A stretch of DNA of 64,000 nt, taken from Phorcus lineatus. Its lineage: Eukaryota; Mollusca; Gastropoda; Trochida; Trochidae. How positions within the stretch are numbered: the stretch's first letter is position 1; the number at the start of each line of letters is the position of its first letter. The stretch lies in contig OV121091.1 in the NCBI GenBank assembly GCA_921293015.1, forward strand, positions 24,164,839 to 24,228,838, given 5' to 3'. A program made the translations under genes and the position numbers. The notes below the pieces were generated by a model that saw only the letters and a program-made list of their open reading frames with translations, had not been told where the DNA came from and searched no databases. Below are positions 35,412 through 48,295 of this stretch, piece by piece.

Positions 35412-38400
35412 TATATACTAGACATTTGATTTCAGAAACTGGGATAGTAGTTGCAAGTTAATATAATTTTTATAGCAAAATCACTGTAACGTTATACACA
35501 AATAGCCAGTACTGCAATACATGTGCAATCATATCAGTACTGTTATTTCTGAAATGAATGTGACAATAAATGAAAAAAATGCATTTTTTTATTGGTGATC
35601 ACTGGGGAAACTTTTATCATACAGATGTGCAATTGGTTTTAGACATTCAAACACTTGTCAAAAGGTTCATTCTTAATAAGAATACGGTTTAAGAATTATT
35701 TTAAACACGATTCTTGAAGGTATAAATCAAGACTTTTCCAGACTTGACCAAAACATTAATCTGAGTTATGCACTTATTTGACATGGGTCATCAAATGTTC
35801 CTTGCTCATTTTGCATTGAAGAACAATATAGCAATATTTACCTGAATATTTGTGAAAAGATTTTATTTTCACAAGAATGCAGTTATGATTTCTTGACTTC
35901 GTGTTCACCATTGGTTGATTTTAATACTTTGTGACATATAATGTGCATGTCGAGTTTATGCATGATAGATTAAACGTACTTTTTATTAAACATACGCATT
36001 ATATGTCATGCCTGTACCAAAAATATGGTAATGAAAACATTAATACTTTGTGCGCGTTTGGAATTAAATGCATGTCCTTACAGGAAAGATGAGTTTTACT
36101 CGACTCGAAAATCAAGGTCGTGTGGTGAAGCGTGCAATAAGAATGGCATACAAACTTCTTTATTTGGGAACTCGGACGCTTCGGAGTATATGCATACCCC
36201 TTTGTCAGGTTGGATATGGGGATTTACCAAATTGAATACATTTTAAATGTCCTTCAACGGCTTAAAATTGTGTAATAGAGTCGTACGTTATAAGACTTTG
36301 AATATACGCTGTCAATCTACATGTATTCTTACCACTCGTCGGTCAAGGCTTTGAAAATGCAAAGGAAATATATGAAAAATAAATGAATAATGTCATGTTT
36401 TTCAAATGAAATAGTAGTTTAGTAGTATCAATATTGTCAACTAGTCAATAGTATAAAGACATGCTTGCTTGTCTTGTTTAAAAAGGGAAAAGAATTCTTT
36501 TCACGTCTGTGTAAAACTTTTGTTATTCTAATATTATATTACTAAGTTGGAGGCATTCATTAAATGAAAGTTTTGTTCTAAATATCGTTCAAAATGAAAG
36601 AAATGAAACGTAATAATGTCAATTTCTTTAAGTAAAGATTAAATTTTTCGTCAAGAAAAATTATGGTGTCTGTTTTATAATCATTCATATAAAAAGTCAA
36701 AGATTTTATAAAAATGAAACGTTCTGCAGGCGTTTCAGAACTATTGATCAACAACGTTATGAAACACACTTGATAATATGCTTACACAACGTTGTTACTT
36801 GTGTGCACGTTTTAAATAGGACAAAAGAACATGAAAGATTATCAGTTGGTACGTTTGATTTAAAATTTAAAAGATCAAAAAGTGGTAAATACCAACTTGG
36901 TATTCAACCCTAAGTCACAAAATAAATACCACAATATTAACCAAAACTTTCATTTAAAAAAAAAGGAGGCGAAACTTAAATAATATAAAACTAAGTCTTT
37001 GTCGCCCTGTTTTTAATTCAATTGTCTTGTATATATCAGCGTTGACGGATCTCCTTACATGAGAATACACATTCTGTATAAGATAATGTTATTATAACTT
37101 ATGTATTGATGTTGAATATACAAATGTCAAAATGACAATTTCAAATAAAAATGTACATATGCCAATATACACGACTTATATCTCTTATTGCTACACACTC
37201 ATGATAAATTTGATTTAATGCAACGAAAACTTGGATTTCGTGTTTGGTGACTTATCTCGGATATATAGGAGGATGTGCATGTACAGCTGCAGAACAAAAG
37301 TTTGTTACGTATTTACAAACTCGGTGCGAATAGTCAGGTAAATAGGTGTTCACTTTAGTTCGTCTCAGTCAGTCATCTATCTGCCAAAAGTTTTTGAGGA
37401 GATTAAGAAACTTCGTTGCCCCATCACATACTTAATATCATATTAATATACAAATTTGGCATGGATGTGAAACATTTTATAATATGCTTATATAAATAAA
37501 GTAATATATATCATAAGTATAAACTTTATTAACTATTTTGTTAAAATTTTGTCGGAAATATGTTTCATTAATAATTCATTGAATAAATTAAAAAACCTGG
37601 CATACCACATACATTTACCTTGTATATAAAGTGTAGAAATGAACCCTTAACATATATAAAGGTATGGCCTTTACATTATTTTGATCATTTTCAAATTTTC
37701 TAAAAAGAGATTTTACAAAGGAAATAATGAAAAGTGTAAAAGCGTTCTTACTTTGATTACCTCTAAATTCAATCAATTTGATGTAATGTTCAGCAAAAAT
37801 GTTCAGAGATATGATTAAGTTTGAAGAAACTGAATGAACACACATGAGTTCAGAACACGCGAAATACTGAGGTGTAAAATATTTTCAATGCATGAGTTTC
37901 AAATCATTCCTCATACCTGATAATTTGAGATATCGTGACACTAAACGTAATACCAACGATGATCGGCTTGATCATCGAGTGCATATTTTTATAGGAGGGA
38001 TGAAAACAGCACAGTTAGTCTTTGAATGAAGAAAATACTTAAACATGGATGTAACTCAGTCGAAAGAGGTTTGATTGCTTCTTTACAAAAAAATCGGGGT
38101 GAATAGATAATTTCTGTTTTTCAAGGGAACAGCCTAATGAAGACGAAACGTTTTCGCAGAATAATATAGTTTATCATCCATATTAAATGAATCAACGACA
38201 ATATTTACCCCATTTCTTCTTATTTTCACCGTAAATAGGACAGAGGAACATCTTGTAATCATAACCAGGTTTTTTCAAAGTTTACTAACTTTGCTGATGC
38301 TGTACGTTCCTGCCATATTGCACATACTGCCAAACTTGCATTTTCTCGAGTCGGCATCATCTTTCGAATTTATAATTGCATTAGCGGCCATTCTCATATA

Positions 38401-38654
38401 TAGCACAAATATTTTTATATCTAGTAATGAATCATAAAGTTATTGATGATGTGCTTTAGTCTGTGTGTATTTAAATGTTTCTGAATAAATTAAAAATGTT
38501 TGTGTGTAAGTGAGAGTTTTATAACCATGGATATTTATGAAGGAAATAATAGTTCTTATAAAGATCTTATGTTTAATCATACAGACATTTACTCTTTTAA
38601 CACCACCTAGCCCAGAATGTATTCAATATTTACCTTAAGTACCCAAATTAATTG
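35412..38654. other. AT-rich non-coding stretch, no gene seen
   Basis: No coding region is recognised. At 38,146-38,166 the string CCTAATGAAGACGAAACGTT resembles a degenerate hammerhead-ribozyme core, but stem II is too short to support it. Confidence 0.4.
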
Positions 38655-39000
38655 TATTTCCTTTGAGTGAGTGAGTGAGTTGGGGTTTAACGTGTTTTGA
38701 ACAATATTTCAGTTATTAAACACCTGGATGTCAAGCATCCAAAAGAGAGTGGACAGATCAGGAAGAAAGGGATCGACAGGATGAGGGAAAAGACGGAAAG
38801 AAAGGCACAGTGAGAGACAGAAAGCAGGCTTTAGAAGGACTCAAATTTGGTCAGGCTTCTACCCGTCGACCTGTCCAGCGTGGGTGCCCCTAACAGGAGC
38901 AAGTTAGCTCCAGCTGGCATAGGTCTTGGGGTTCTCTGAAGCACGCAAACCACCACACGACGATAAGGTATTGAGTCCAGTGGTGGATATATCCTTTGAG
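38655..39000 (+). repeat. Dispersed repeat family R, copy 2, with SINE-like end
   Basis: The copy begins with a (GAGT)n run at about 38,656-38,672 and GGGGTTTAACGTGTTTTGAA, related to the 3' half of the SINE at 24.2 kb. It then continues with the same ordered blocks as 23,640-24,010. Linkage of the two pieces here suggests the family is a SINE-like element with that conserved end. Copy 1 lacks it. No gene is seen. Confidence 0.6.
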
Positions 39001-39619
39001 ATGGTCTAAGTATTTCCAATCACAAAATACCATTAATTCATTTACGGTTAGCATCAACATCATTTTAATTTGCTATCATACATTCAATTTAAAAGGTCAT
39101 GGATATATATATAGGCAGTAACAAGAATACTGATTCAAAATAATTGCAAATTTCAAAATATTGGGGGTTCGCCGATTGACCAGCAATTATATTTTTCTTC
39201 AAAAACTTCGAACGATCTTTGTAAATTCCAATACAAAACGTATGGATTATATATTCTATGGCACCTCTCATATCATTATTGTGAAATTGTTCGTAATTAT
39301 AAATTTATTCTGTCCGTCACAATACCTTCATGTTTCCTGTTTACGAAATTGTGAATAACATCGAGCAATACATTACTCATGTTCTGTCATAGAACGTCGC
39401 AGGAACGTGTAGCACTTATCAGCGAATTAAGTACTTTTTTTCATTTCAATAAACATTTTTTTAAATTACTTTTTTCAGGTATACATACAGGATACAATGT
39501 CACATAAAAGGACAAACATTCTATATACATTGTACATGCACAATAATAAATAAATACATAAATACGTTTTTTATACAGAAAATTTTTAATTATTCCTTTG
39601 TTCTAAATGAAATATGTAA
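39001..39619. other. AT-rich non-coding stretch
   Basis: No gene is seen. The right part may be the 3' UTR of the adjoining LINE fragment. Confidence 0.4.
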
Positions 39620-39953
39620 AATGGACCACAACTTCTGAAAGTATGCCTCCTGGCTTTGGTTAATGTAGATAAATTTTGTGATATTGTAGTATTGCGTTAT
39701 GTGTGTTTTGTGTAAATGTGATATTTGGGGAATACCCTTTCTTACTACAGTTGTATATGATACTCTTGACTAATGTAATACTAGCATTTAAAGCATAGTT
39801 ATTTTTTCCTTTCACTCCAAATAAAACCTGCGGAATAGTAAGACTTAGTTGTACATCAACAGTTTTAAGCCACAATTTAAGTTCGCGCCATATACTTTGC
39901 ACCTTGCGAATTAAGTACTGCAATAAACCTCGATCTGGTAGTCCAGTTTTCAA
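39620..39953 (-). mobile_element. Probable LINE reverse-transcriptase ORF 3' fragment
   Basis: The 97-codon minus-strand frame contains ELKLWLKTVDVQLSLTIPQV, LFGVKGKNN and ALNASITLVKSIIYNCSKKG. This pattern (short helix, LS-QVLFG, then L--I-L--K--IY-CK) ends many invertebrate LINE ORFs downstream of the polymerase. Upstream sequence is missing, as in 5'-truncated copies. Assignment is from pattern memory only. Confidence 0.5.
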
Positions 39954-42900
39954 TATTGAAATTCTATTAAATTATTCTATTATTCATTGTTTTCTTGAAA
40001 TGCATAAGGGATATATATGACACCAACCAAATTATATTTCCTATCTTCTTCACCACATACCTTACCACATGACTGACTTTGATTGGTGAAATATAAATAA
40101 TAATCTCTAGATATTGGATTAAAAGTAATCTCATACTTGTAGTTTTAAGTGCATAATGGCCTATTTTAGATCATTTTGATCAGAGTACGGTAATTGAAAA
40201 TTACATTGCATTATGAACATGTCGTACATTTGTTATTTAAAGCGGCTGACGTATCGGCTAGGGTTCGCTTGAGGGAAAATTTCATGAAAAGGAGCGCTGT
40301 AAAGTTACTAATTTCTCAACATTATAAAAATGAACATGTATTGATAGAACATGTACACATTTATTATGATTTATGATAAGACTAATCAACAATGCTTTGT
40401 AAATTCAAAGCAAGGTTTTTAAAGCTAGAATGGCTTCACTTCTCATTATTGTTTTATTTTACCAAGTGTGCGCTCGAATTTATCCAAATTCTAAGTTCTA
40501 AGTTTCAGATGGGAACTAATAACATACTTGAATATTAAAGTGAATTTGTTTTTCGTTTCCAAAAAAAAAAAATACCCCGATGGGATTGTCCTTTAAACTT
40601 CATAATCGAAACTTGAGTGATTTTACTGCTACGAAAACAGACAATCATAATAATACCAGGGAACGCATAGCTGAAAATAGTCACATATGTTACATTAAGG
40701 GATGGAAGTGACAAAAACAGTTTATTCTATTGTATTCTACTGTAGTCTTCCTCACGAAGGACTGAAATGTTTATCCATGCTGCTGAAACCAAGAACATGT
40801 ATATTAAATTAGCCCTTTGTTGAAACCAATGCCAATACCTTCCTTAAGGCACTCCGTAACCCTTGAGGTACTCTTGCAGTCGTCACTTTTGTTTATCAGT
40901 CACTGGAATTCCTCTGCTGATTTCATGTGGAGGTACATGTATGACTTTGCCCTCAAACTCCTGTGTGTCAGTTGCTGTTACAATCCTCAGAATCAATGGT
41001 TTATTTGCAAATGTTGCATGACTTATGCATGCTAAAGGACCAAATGAATCGTTTCACGTGCATGTTTTATTACCTTTTTTTGAAAACAAATTGACTTCAT
41101 TGCGTTTTAGAAAGTTGATTTCAATGGCAGAGGATTCAAAGTAGGAAATGGCTGGAGCGAACGTTGAATACAGGCATACTGTTAAGATGCAAACTTTTGA
41201 TAAAAGTGGGAAATCATTTGCTATGCGTTTCCCTTTCTAGCAGTATGTGTATCAGACAGTCTTCGTGGCAATGCATATGCATATAAAATTGAAGAAAGGA
41301 TAATTGATAACATTGGTTTAAGTTTATACCATGGGTCACATAAAACATAATTAGCAAGATAAGACAGAAGGATATCAGAATGAATCCGTGTGGAAACAAA
41401 TGAAGATTCAAATAGAAAACATTTGATTAGAACTAGATTCGAAATTGATCTTTGGTTGAGATTCCAGACAGAAAAGTGGCCAACTCACCCTAGCGTGAAA
41501 TTACTTCTATTCTTATTTATCAGACTGATAACTAATCTTTGAGATTCTGCTTTAAGTAATATATTAGCAGGGAATACAAGATACAATGTAAACGCTCGTT
41601 TTTTTCTGACGAACTATTTATCTCTTTCTCTGCAATCTTGTTTTAAGTTGAGAAATCTATATCTAAATAAACTATATTGTAGTTAACTTTGCAGAGTCAA
41701 GTGTGATCTTAGTTCAAACAAAAAAGGCAAACTGGCAATAGTGTGAACATACTCACCGTGAACAATTTGCGAAAAGATTTAACTGATTTGAAGAATTCAA
41801 TAAATAAATACAATTTATGAGGAACACGCTTACAAACTGACTCAATTTAAACGCCTTCTACGTATTCGGGGAGACGTGATTTTCGCGGTGAATATTTTTT
41901 GAAGGAACGGTGAATTTAAATTGCAATATAAAGACAATTGATATTTAGACTTTGCAGTATTTTTTAAGTTAGAGTTGTTGAATTTATATAATCTGCAGAG
42001 AAATCAGGTTTGTTCATTATTAACAATATCAAATATTTTTAGGTCAGTTACGGCCTTGGTAAATTTGCAAAAAGGGGAATATGAATAACATTTTCCTCTT
42101 TAATGGATTTACTTACATATAAATTGAATCTGTTTCTTAACCCCTTGTCAATAATTTGCATTAAATATACATACTTTACATCCCTGAATGTAATTCAAAT
42201 ATATCTTGAATTATTCATAGACAGTTACTTCTAATTCAATGTAAACATTAACCCGGCCTAGAATAGGACAATTTGCTAACAACAGCGTTGTTGTAAATGC
42301 CAATAAATTGTATACATTGTAAACTCGCTGTTGCATAACAACAAATTTACAAAAAGTTCGTCACATTCATTGGAATATTTTTTAAAAAGTTCCCATTTTA
42401 TTTTACTTATCATGTGACATTAGCAGTAATTACAGTTTATTCGAGTTACAATGGTGTTACCTTTATTTCTAAATGTCAAGATACTGAAAACAAGATGATA
42501 AACATTATGGTCATACTGAATATGATTAGCAATATAATGTATGATGTTTTATTTCTGAAGACATTATACTCTTTACTAGTTACGTTTGATATTTCAAATA
42601 AAATGTCATATAGATTGTATGCAAAAGTCAAAGTTAAGGAGAATCGTGTATTCAATCATATCATCATTTTCAGTCTAATGAAAACTATTAAGTTGAAGGA
42701 TACGAACATAAACTATGTTTAGAATTATTTTTAGTAAGAAAAGGTTAGTTAGAGAGAATATGTTTATGAAGGAACGCATATGCAGCATTTATAAGTACAC
42801 AAACAATGATCGGATGTTTTCAAAAGTTTACTTCATGTTTCAATCTGTATTTCGTTATCTTTTTTATTGTGATAAAAGTCATTATTTGTTTGCATTTGCC

Positions 42901-43095
42901 TTTCACAACATTATGACTTTGTAACTTTTTCAGATGCTTTTTAGTGATGCAAAAACTAAAGATGTCATCAAGAGACGTCGTTAACATTAACGTTAACTCA
43001 TATATGACACATGGAAATGGCACAGTCTTTTAAGCTCAGATTTCGTTTTAAGCCTGTGAAGTATCTGGAGAGAAAAGGAGATGAATTCTACTCAA
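39954..43095. other. AT-rich non-coding stretch, no gene seen
   Basis: Several frames of 60-102 codons (for example 42,414-42,722 +) are Ile/Asn/Lys-rich and unrecognised. No repeat family was seen. Confidence 0.4.
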
Positions 43096-43290
43096 TTAAT
43101 CTACGGAAACCCGATTTTGAAGATACAGTCTGTCTCCTCTACGTCCATCAACAATGATCTCAACGAGCATGATCATGCTCGTAGTCATCACCAGGCTCCT
43201 TGAGACAACAAGTAAATACATCATTCTTTTATATATGGCATCAGAAATGTCAGCGATGCCACTCAATATATAATAAAGGCTTAAGGTCAA
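43096..43290 (-). CDS. Exon-like segment, paralogue of 25.4-25.6 kb
   Basis: The minus-strand frame includes GIADISDAIYKRMMYLLVVS and RSLVMTTSMIMLVEIIVDG. The DISDA-Y-RMM-YLL-VS-SL-M pattern is shared with the segment 17.6 kb away, with an in-frame codon deletion. A hydrophobic stretch of about 20 residues is preserved. There is no consensus acceptor at a matching position, so this may be a pseudo-exon. A 20-bp perfect palindrome (43,163-43,182) lies inside it. Confidence 0.35.
   Translation of the reverse strand: MTLSLYYILSGIADISDAIYKRMMYLLVVSRSLVMTTSMIMLVEIIVDGRRGDRLYLQNRVSVD
43163..43182. repeat. 20-bp perfect palindrome
   Basis: ACGAGCATGATCATGCTCGT is identical to its reverse complement. 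It lies within the exon-like segment and is absent from the 25.5-kb paralogue. Confidence 0.9.
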
Positions 43291-44459
43291 TAAGACGTAG
43301 CGTTGGCGGTGGTCTAAAGCTATTGGATATAATACTTGATGTAGTAAAGAAATGTTTTTACCTTACATTGTCAGTATTAACTTAAATCATTTATATTAAT
43401 GCAGCTCGAACTATAGTGTTTCTTTTAATGCTTGACATCCGCTGAACATTGTTCACGCTTTAAAAACAAATAAGGGTTACTTGTTGTATATGATTTTATT
43501 TCGATCAAAGGTAGAAAACAAAATGGTACGATGACAAGATTATGTTCGAGGGCTGATGGCCTTATATTGTACGAATGAAAGATAACTTTACCCATGTTAA
43601 GAAATTACATCTTCATATTTGACAAATTCCATAAAGTATTCTACTTCACCATCCTGCTACATCAGCGTAATTGAATCCGCTGATTGATTTCCTTCCATAT
43701 ACCCTGATCTCCTAGTGGTCAAAAGCCTCCTCGGAAATAACTTCAGCGATTTGAATGATAACTTTTGAAACGGTGTCGCTGATTGCACAACTAACTTTAA
43801 TTGTATCCAATCAGCGTTCTACATTTCGTGCACAAGAAACCTTCGAATTAAGACAGAGGTTGTATAGGAATTTATGACGGTAGAGAATGATATTTGTTCG
43901 CGTGTATTAATGGCGTGTTCAGTTGTCATGAATATCATGTCATGTAAGAGCAAAAGAAAGAAACGTTACCCTCATTAATTTTTTTCTGTCGATAACAACT
44001 TGTATAAACATTTGCTCGGACTTGGATTATCCAGTACTTCTGTAGTAAATAATGGGAAAAAGCTGCTTGCAATGAAACTTATAGTATTTCCCTTATTGAA
44101 ATATGTTAGTCCTTAGCTGACTACAATAAATTGATAAACGCTTTTTGATTGAGAGTCGTTAATGTAAATAAAATCAATAGAAAAATCAGCTACCTTTGGA
44201 TGTAATGGTTAACCTTATGCAAAATATAGATATTTGTACATCAGAAATCAAATCAATGTAGTCATTGTAAAGTTAATTTGAAGCCAATTGTTTTGTTTCG
44301 TCCTCTGTTACCTTAGCACTTCAACTTGGAAAACATATGGTCGTCAATGCCCTCATGTGAGAAAAAATATCCTAAGAGTTTTTATTGGTTGCATTTACAG
44401 ATCTTTTGTCTTTTTTGAGATTGATGTTCAGGTCCCAAGTATTAGATATAGAAAAATAT
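43291..44459. other. AT-rich non-coding stretch, no gene seen
   Basis: Nothing recognisable. Confidence 0.4.
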
Positions 44460-44603
44460 GAAGTTAGAAGTAAAAACAATCCATACATACAACGGATAAT
44501 GTTGTATAGAAAAAATGGAATATCCGTTGTATGGATGGCCTGAAGAGGCTCGTTGAGCTGAAAGCGCTAGTCATTAAAATGGATTATTTTTACTTCTAAC
44601 TTC
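44460..44603. repeat. Nested inverted repeat with hammerhead-like core
   Basis: The outer 25-base arms (44,460-44,484 and 44,579-44,603) match at 24 of 25. The inner 18-base arms (44,481-44,498 and 44,521-44,538) match at 17 of 18 and start inside the outer arm. Between the inner hairpin and the outer right arm lies CTGAAGA (44,540-44,546), a small hairpin GGCTC-GTT-GAGCT, then GAAA (44,560-44,563). That order (CUGANGA, stem, GAAA) is the conserved half of a hammerhead ribozyme, and the outer/inner stems give the type III topology. The closing base pairs next to the core do not form cleanly, so this is either a decayed ribozyme or a coincidence within a fold-back element. Confidence 0.6.
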
Positions 44604-47098
44604 TAATATATATTTAGGTGTCGTCTAAAGTTTTTATTTTCAAATATATATACCAGGATATTTAAAAGGTACACGTGAGCTGAACCTGCGGCGCTTAAAG
44701 TATTTTGTCGTTGAAATATCGTGCTATCGATTTGATATTGATATGAAATATGAAAAAGGAATATGTCCAAATTTAAGATATGAAAACAACTTCTAGATTA
44801 ACTGTACACATTTCAAAATACGGGAAAAATCGATTGTGGATGAGGATGCTTAAAAGGGACACATGATCTGTTCCGTATACATACATTTATATATGAGGTG
44901 AAATTTCAATCAAGTGCTCTTCAGATATTCGAAGGATTCAGAGTCGAGATGGTCGTGCCAACGTCTGGATGTATACATACAGAAAGCAGACACATGATAA
45001 TTGATAAAACCTGTAGCTAACTCGATGTGCATTTAAAGGTTGTCATCTAAATTTGGGAGAGGGGTATGTGTTTTTGGGAAGGGGGGCTTGGAAGTTATTT
45101 CTGTCCGCGCCAGTAGCCTTTTGGTTCATTTGTTCATTATATTTTATGAAGGTTTTATGTCTGTCAGATAAGCAGTATGAAAGTTCATTTTTACCATATT
45201 TAGATGTTACTGACATTTTTCTTCACCACCTTGGAAGCACAACTGATATTTCCATTTATATGGCATAAACCAGCAGCAGTACGGACTAGTTAATTGAAAC
45301 TGAGTACATTCCACATGTGTTTATGTGCTTCATGAGGTGTTAAGTTTGGATTAATATCTTTTGCCTTTTAATGAAGACGCAACTTATAATTACTTTTCAA
45401 GAACCAATTCACAAAACGTCAGGATTATCTCACCGAACTGTGCCATATGACCCGGTGCTTTAATACAGCTGACTCTCTCTGCTCGAACAACATTGTAAAA
45501 CTTGGTGTCAATTTGATCTTATGACATCATTTGGACTGTTATAACTTGAATAAAAATGAACCTTACATATCAAATACCGACATGATGGTTTGGAATTTTG
45601 CATATACATTATCCGGTGGAAGTACAGGATATAACGAAAATTTTGACCTCAATATTAAATACTTTGACTTTGATCAAATATCCGTTTTATTTAAAAAAAA
45701 TAGAAATAACTACTTGTCAGATTCAACATTGAGAGTGAAAATGTGTTTACTGTTTACGGATTACTCATTTATATATATCATTTTACACTGGCGAGAAAAG
45801 CTCTATCGTAGTATTAATCGAATAAACATTCGTAAAAGTGGTTCAGACAAACATTTGCTATTTTTAAACAATCATTATTTGTAAAGATATTTGCATGTCT
45901 GATCTACTTAACGTTAAGTTGGCAAACTGCAGACCATATCATAAATATTGTATGAATTTCATTTCTGTGATCAACATGTCTCAAGTGTGCAATAAATGAA
46001 ATAAATGTTTATATGAATGAATTATGCTTTTCTAGTCTATGTTTAACTACAGACACGACGTACACTAGAGAGCTCACGGAGGTTTAAAACCATCGATGAA
46101 ATATGTGCCTAAGTGATAAGAAATTAATAAGTTATCATTTGTTGTAGGGTGTGCTTTGAGCAGGTATTAGTACCTTGATATAGCGCCATATAAATTTCCA
46201 CATTTTCATCCTAATTGTCATAGTAATAGACACTTTGATCAAATCACGTTTTCATATTGGTTACTTGTGCTTCAGTTGCACAACATGTTCGATACATTCG
46301 ATACTGTAACTTGTTGTGGCATTCTGATACTGAAATTTATCTGGCTCTATATTGAGGACATAAACGGCAAATACTAACTTATACGTGCATTTACTGTGTC
46401 AATAAACAAATTGATTCGAATGGATGAAATGTCTTCCGGTAAGCACCTTACGTCTTTACCACTTTTACTGGTACTCTAACAATACCTCGTGTACGAGAGA
46501 GGTGAATCTTACACATAAAATTAATTGTAGTGTTTAACCTACACACCTACAGGTCGAATCTCACCTTGTCTGAAGTCCATCTTTGAATTTACAAACAAAC
46601 ATGTTTAAACGTCAGCTAATTACTGGTTATATTAGATAGTTAAAGTGTGTTATGTCACTGCCACAAACCCAAAGCAATTAACCCCATCAAACTATCAAGG
46701 TATATAGATATTGCTTCTATGATACGAAGATGAAAGCAAATTCACGAGATAATTTTGGATAGTCTTAAGGTTGATACAAACAGCATACATTACAGGTATT
46801 TCAGGTAAAATAAAGCGTTTAGTAGTTAACTTCATTATAGAAAATTAATTCATTTAAAGGTTTAGGGAACGTTTTTATATATTCATACTATTTCAGTATT
46901 CATAGTTGCAAGTGCAGTGTGGATAACAGCTTAGAAGATTACTAGCCTCGTAATGAATATGTGACACCAGGATGTTTTTATAAAGCTATCTGTGAACTTG
47001 AAACGGCGTCGTAATTGGTGAGAACTGGCCTTTTCTGCTTCGTATACCATAAATAAATTTAAGAAACGACATGCAGGAAATTAAGTTTTTATAAAAAA
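44604..47098. other. AT-rich non-coding stretch, no gene seen
   Basis: Frames at 45,053-45,268 and 45,531-45,884 (+; 71 and 117 codons) lack any family motif. Nothing else is recognisable. Confidence 0.4.
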
Positions 47099-47256
47099 TA
47101 GAGCCATGGGCTCTGTAGCTCATCAGACTTTTGATAGAAATAGGTGTTGTGGTTTAGACCATGGGGTCATGGGCAGTGTAGGAAAGATAGCCTGTCCCAA
47201 CGTCCGAGTTATTCACAATCAAATAAAAAAGGCCCATTGCCCATTTGGGGTCAAGG

Positions 47257-48200
47257 GGTCACCGAACTTAGAATTCAGAATCCCCATTGTCCAAGGAGTC
47301 TACACACAACTATTAAGCTATCAAGACCTTTTGGAACTGGAGAAGAAGATGAAAGTAGGATTTTCATGTTTTGACCCCTGTGACCCCATTTGGGGTCAAG
47401 TGGTCACCAAACCTACAATTTAGAATCCCCAGTGTTCAAGGAGTCTTCACACAATTTTTCAACTCTCTAGACCTTTTGGAACTAGGGAAAAAGATGAAAT
47501 TAGTTTTTTTAGGTTTTGACCCCTGTGACCCCATTTGGCGTCATGGGGTCACCAAACCTACAATTTAGAATCCCCGTTGGCCAAGGAGTCTACACACACC
47601 TTTTCAGCTCTCTAGACCTTTTGGAACTAGGGAAAAAGATTAAATTAGGTTTTTTAGGTTTTGACCCCTGTGACCCCATTTGGCGTCATGGGGTCACCAA
47701 ACCTACAATTTAAAATCCCGTTGGCCAAGGAGTCTACACACACCTTTTCAGCTCTCTAGACCTTTTGGAACTAGGGAAAAAGATTAAATTAGGTTTTTTA
47801 GATTTTGACCCCTGTGACCCCATTTGGGGTCATGGGGTCACCAAACCTACAATTTAGAATCTCCGGTGCCCAAGGAGTCTACACACAACTATTCAGCTCT
47901 CTGGACCTTTTGGAACTGGAGAAGAAGATGAAAATAGGTTTTTCATGTTTTGACCCCTCTGACCTCATTTGGGGTCATGGGGTCACAAAATCTACAATTT
48001 AGAATCCCCATTGGCCAAGAAGTCTACACACAACTTTTCAGCTCTCTGGACCTTTTGGAACTGGAGAAGAAGATTAAAATAGATTTTTAAGGTTTTGACC
48101 CTTGTGACCCCATTTGGGGTCATGGGGTCACGAAATCTACAATTTAGAATCCCCATTTGCCAAGGAGTATGCACATAAAATTTCAGCTCTCTAAGAGTCA
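47257..48200 (+). repeat. Tandem array, 7 units of 145 bp
   Basis: The landmark GGTCAC recurs at 47,257, 47,402, 47,547, 47,692, 47,836, 47,981 and 48,126, giving a period of 145 with one unit of 144. Each unit holds GACCCC-ATTT-GGGGTC (a perfect hairpin in most units), AATTTAGAATCCCC, AAGGAGTCTACACAC and a CAGCTCTCT-GACCTTTTGGA stretch. Because 145 is not a multiple of 3, successive units give similar 65-codon frames in rotating phase. These are not genes. Confidence 0.95.
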
Positions 48201-48237
48201 TTGGTTCTGGAGAAGAAGTCGAAAAAGTGAAAAGTTT

Positions 48238-48295
48238 ACGGATGGACGGATGGACGGATGGACGGACGGATGGACGGATGGACGGACGGACGCCG
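48238..48295 (+). repeat. (GGAC/GGAT)n microsatellite
   Basis: About 13 tetranucleotide units of mixed GGAC and GGAT lie just before the 3' terminal hairpin of copy B. Copies A and C keep one to three units at the equivalent place. Confidence 0.9.

Noticed and set aside
38146..38170. Possible hammerhead ribozyme (CCTAATGAAGACGAAACGTT)
   Set aside because: The invariant G of CUGANGA is A and no stem II can form between the core and GAAA.
45531..45884. 117-codon ORF
   Set aside because: Same AT-driven composition, no family resemblance, no splice or start support.
47371..48002. Series of 65-codon ORFs with repeated MTPVTPFGV starts
   Set aside because: They are translations of the 145-bp tandem units in rotating frames (145 is not divisible by 3), so they are not a protein family.
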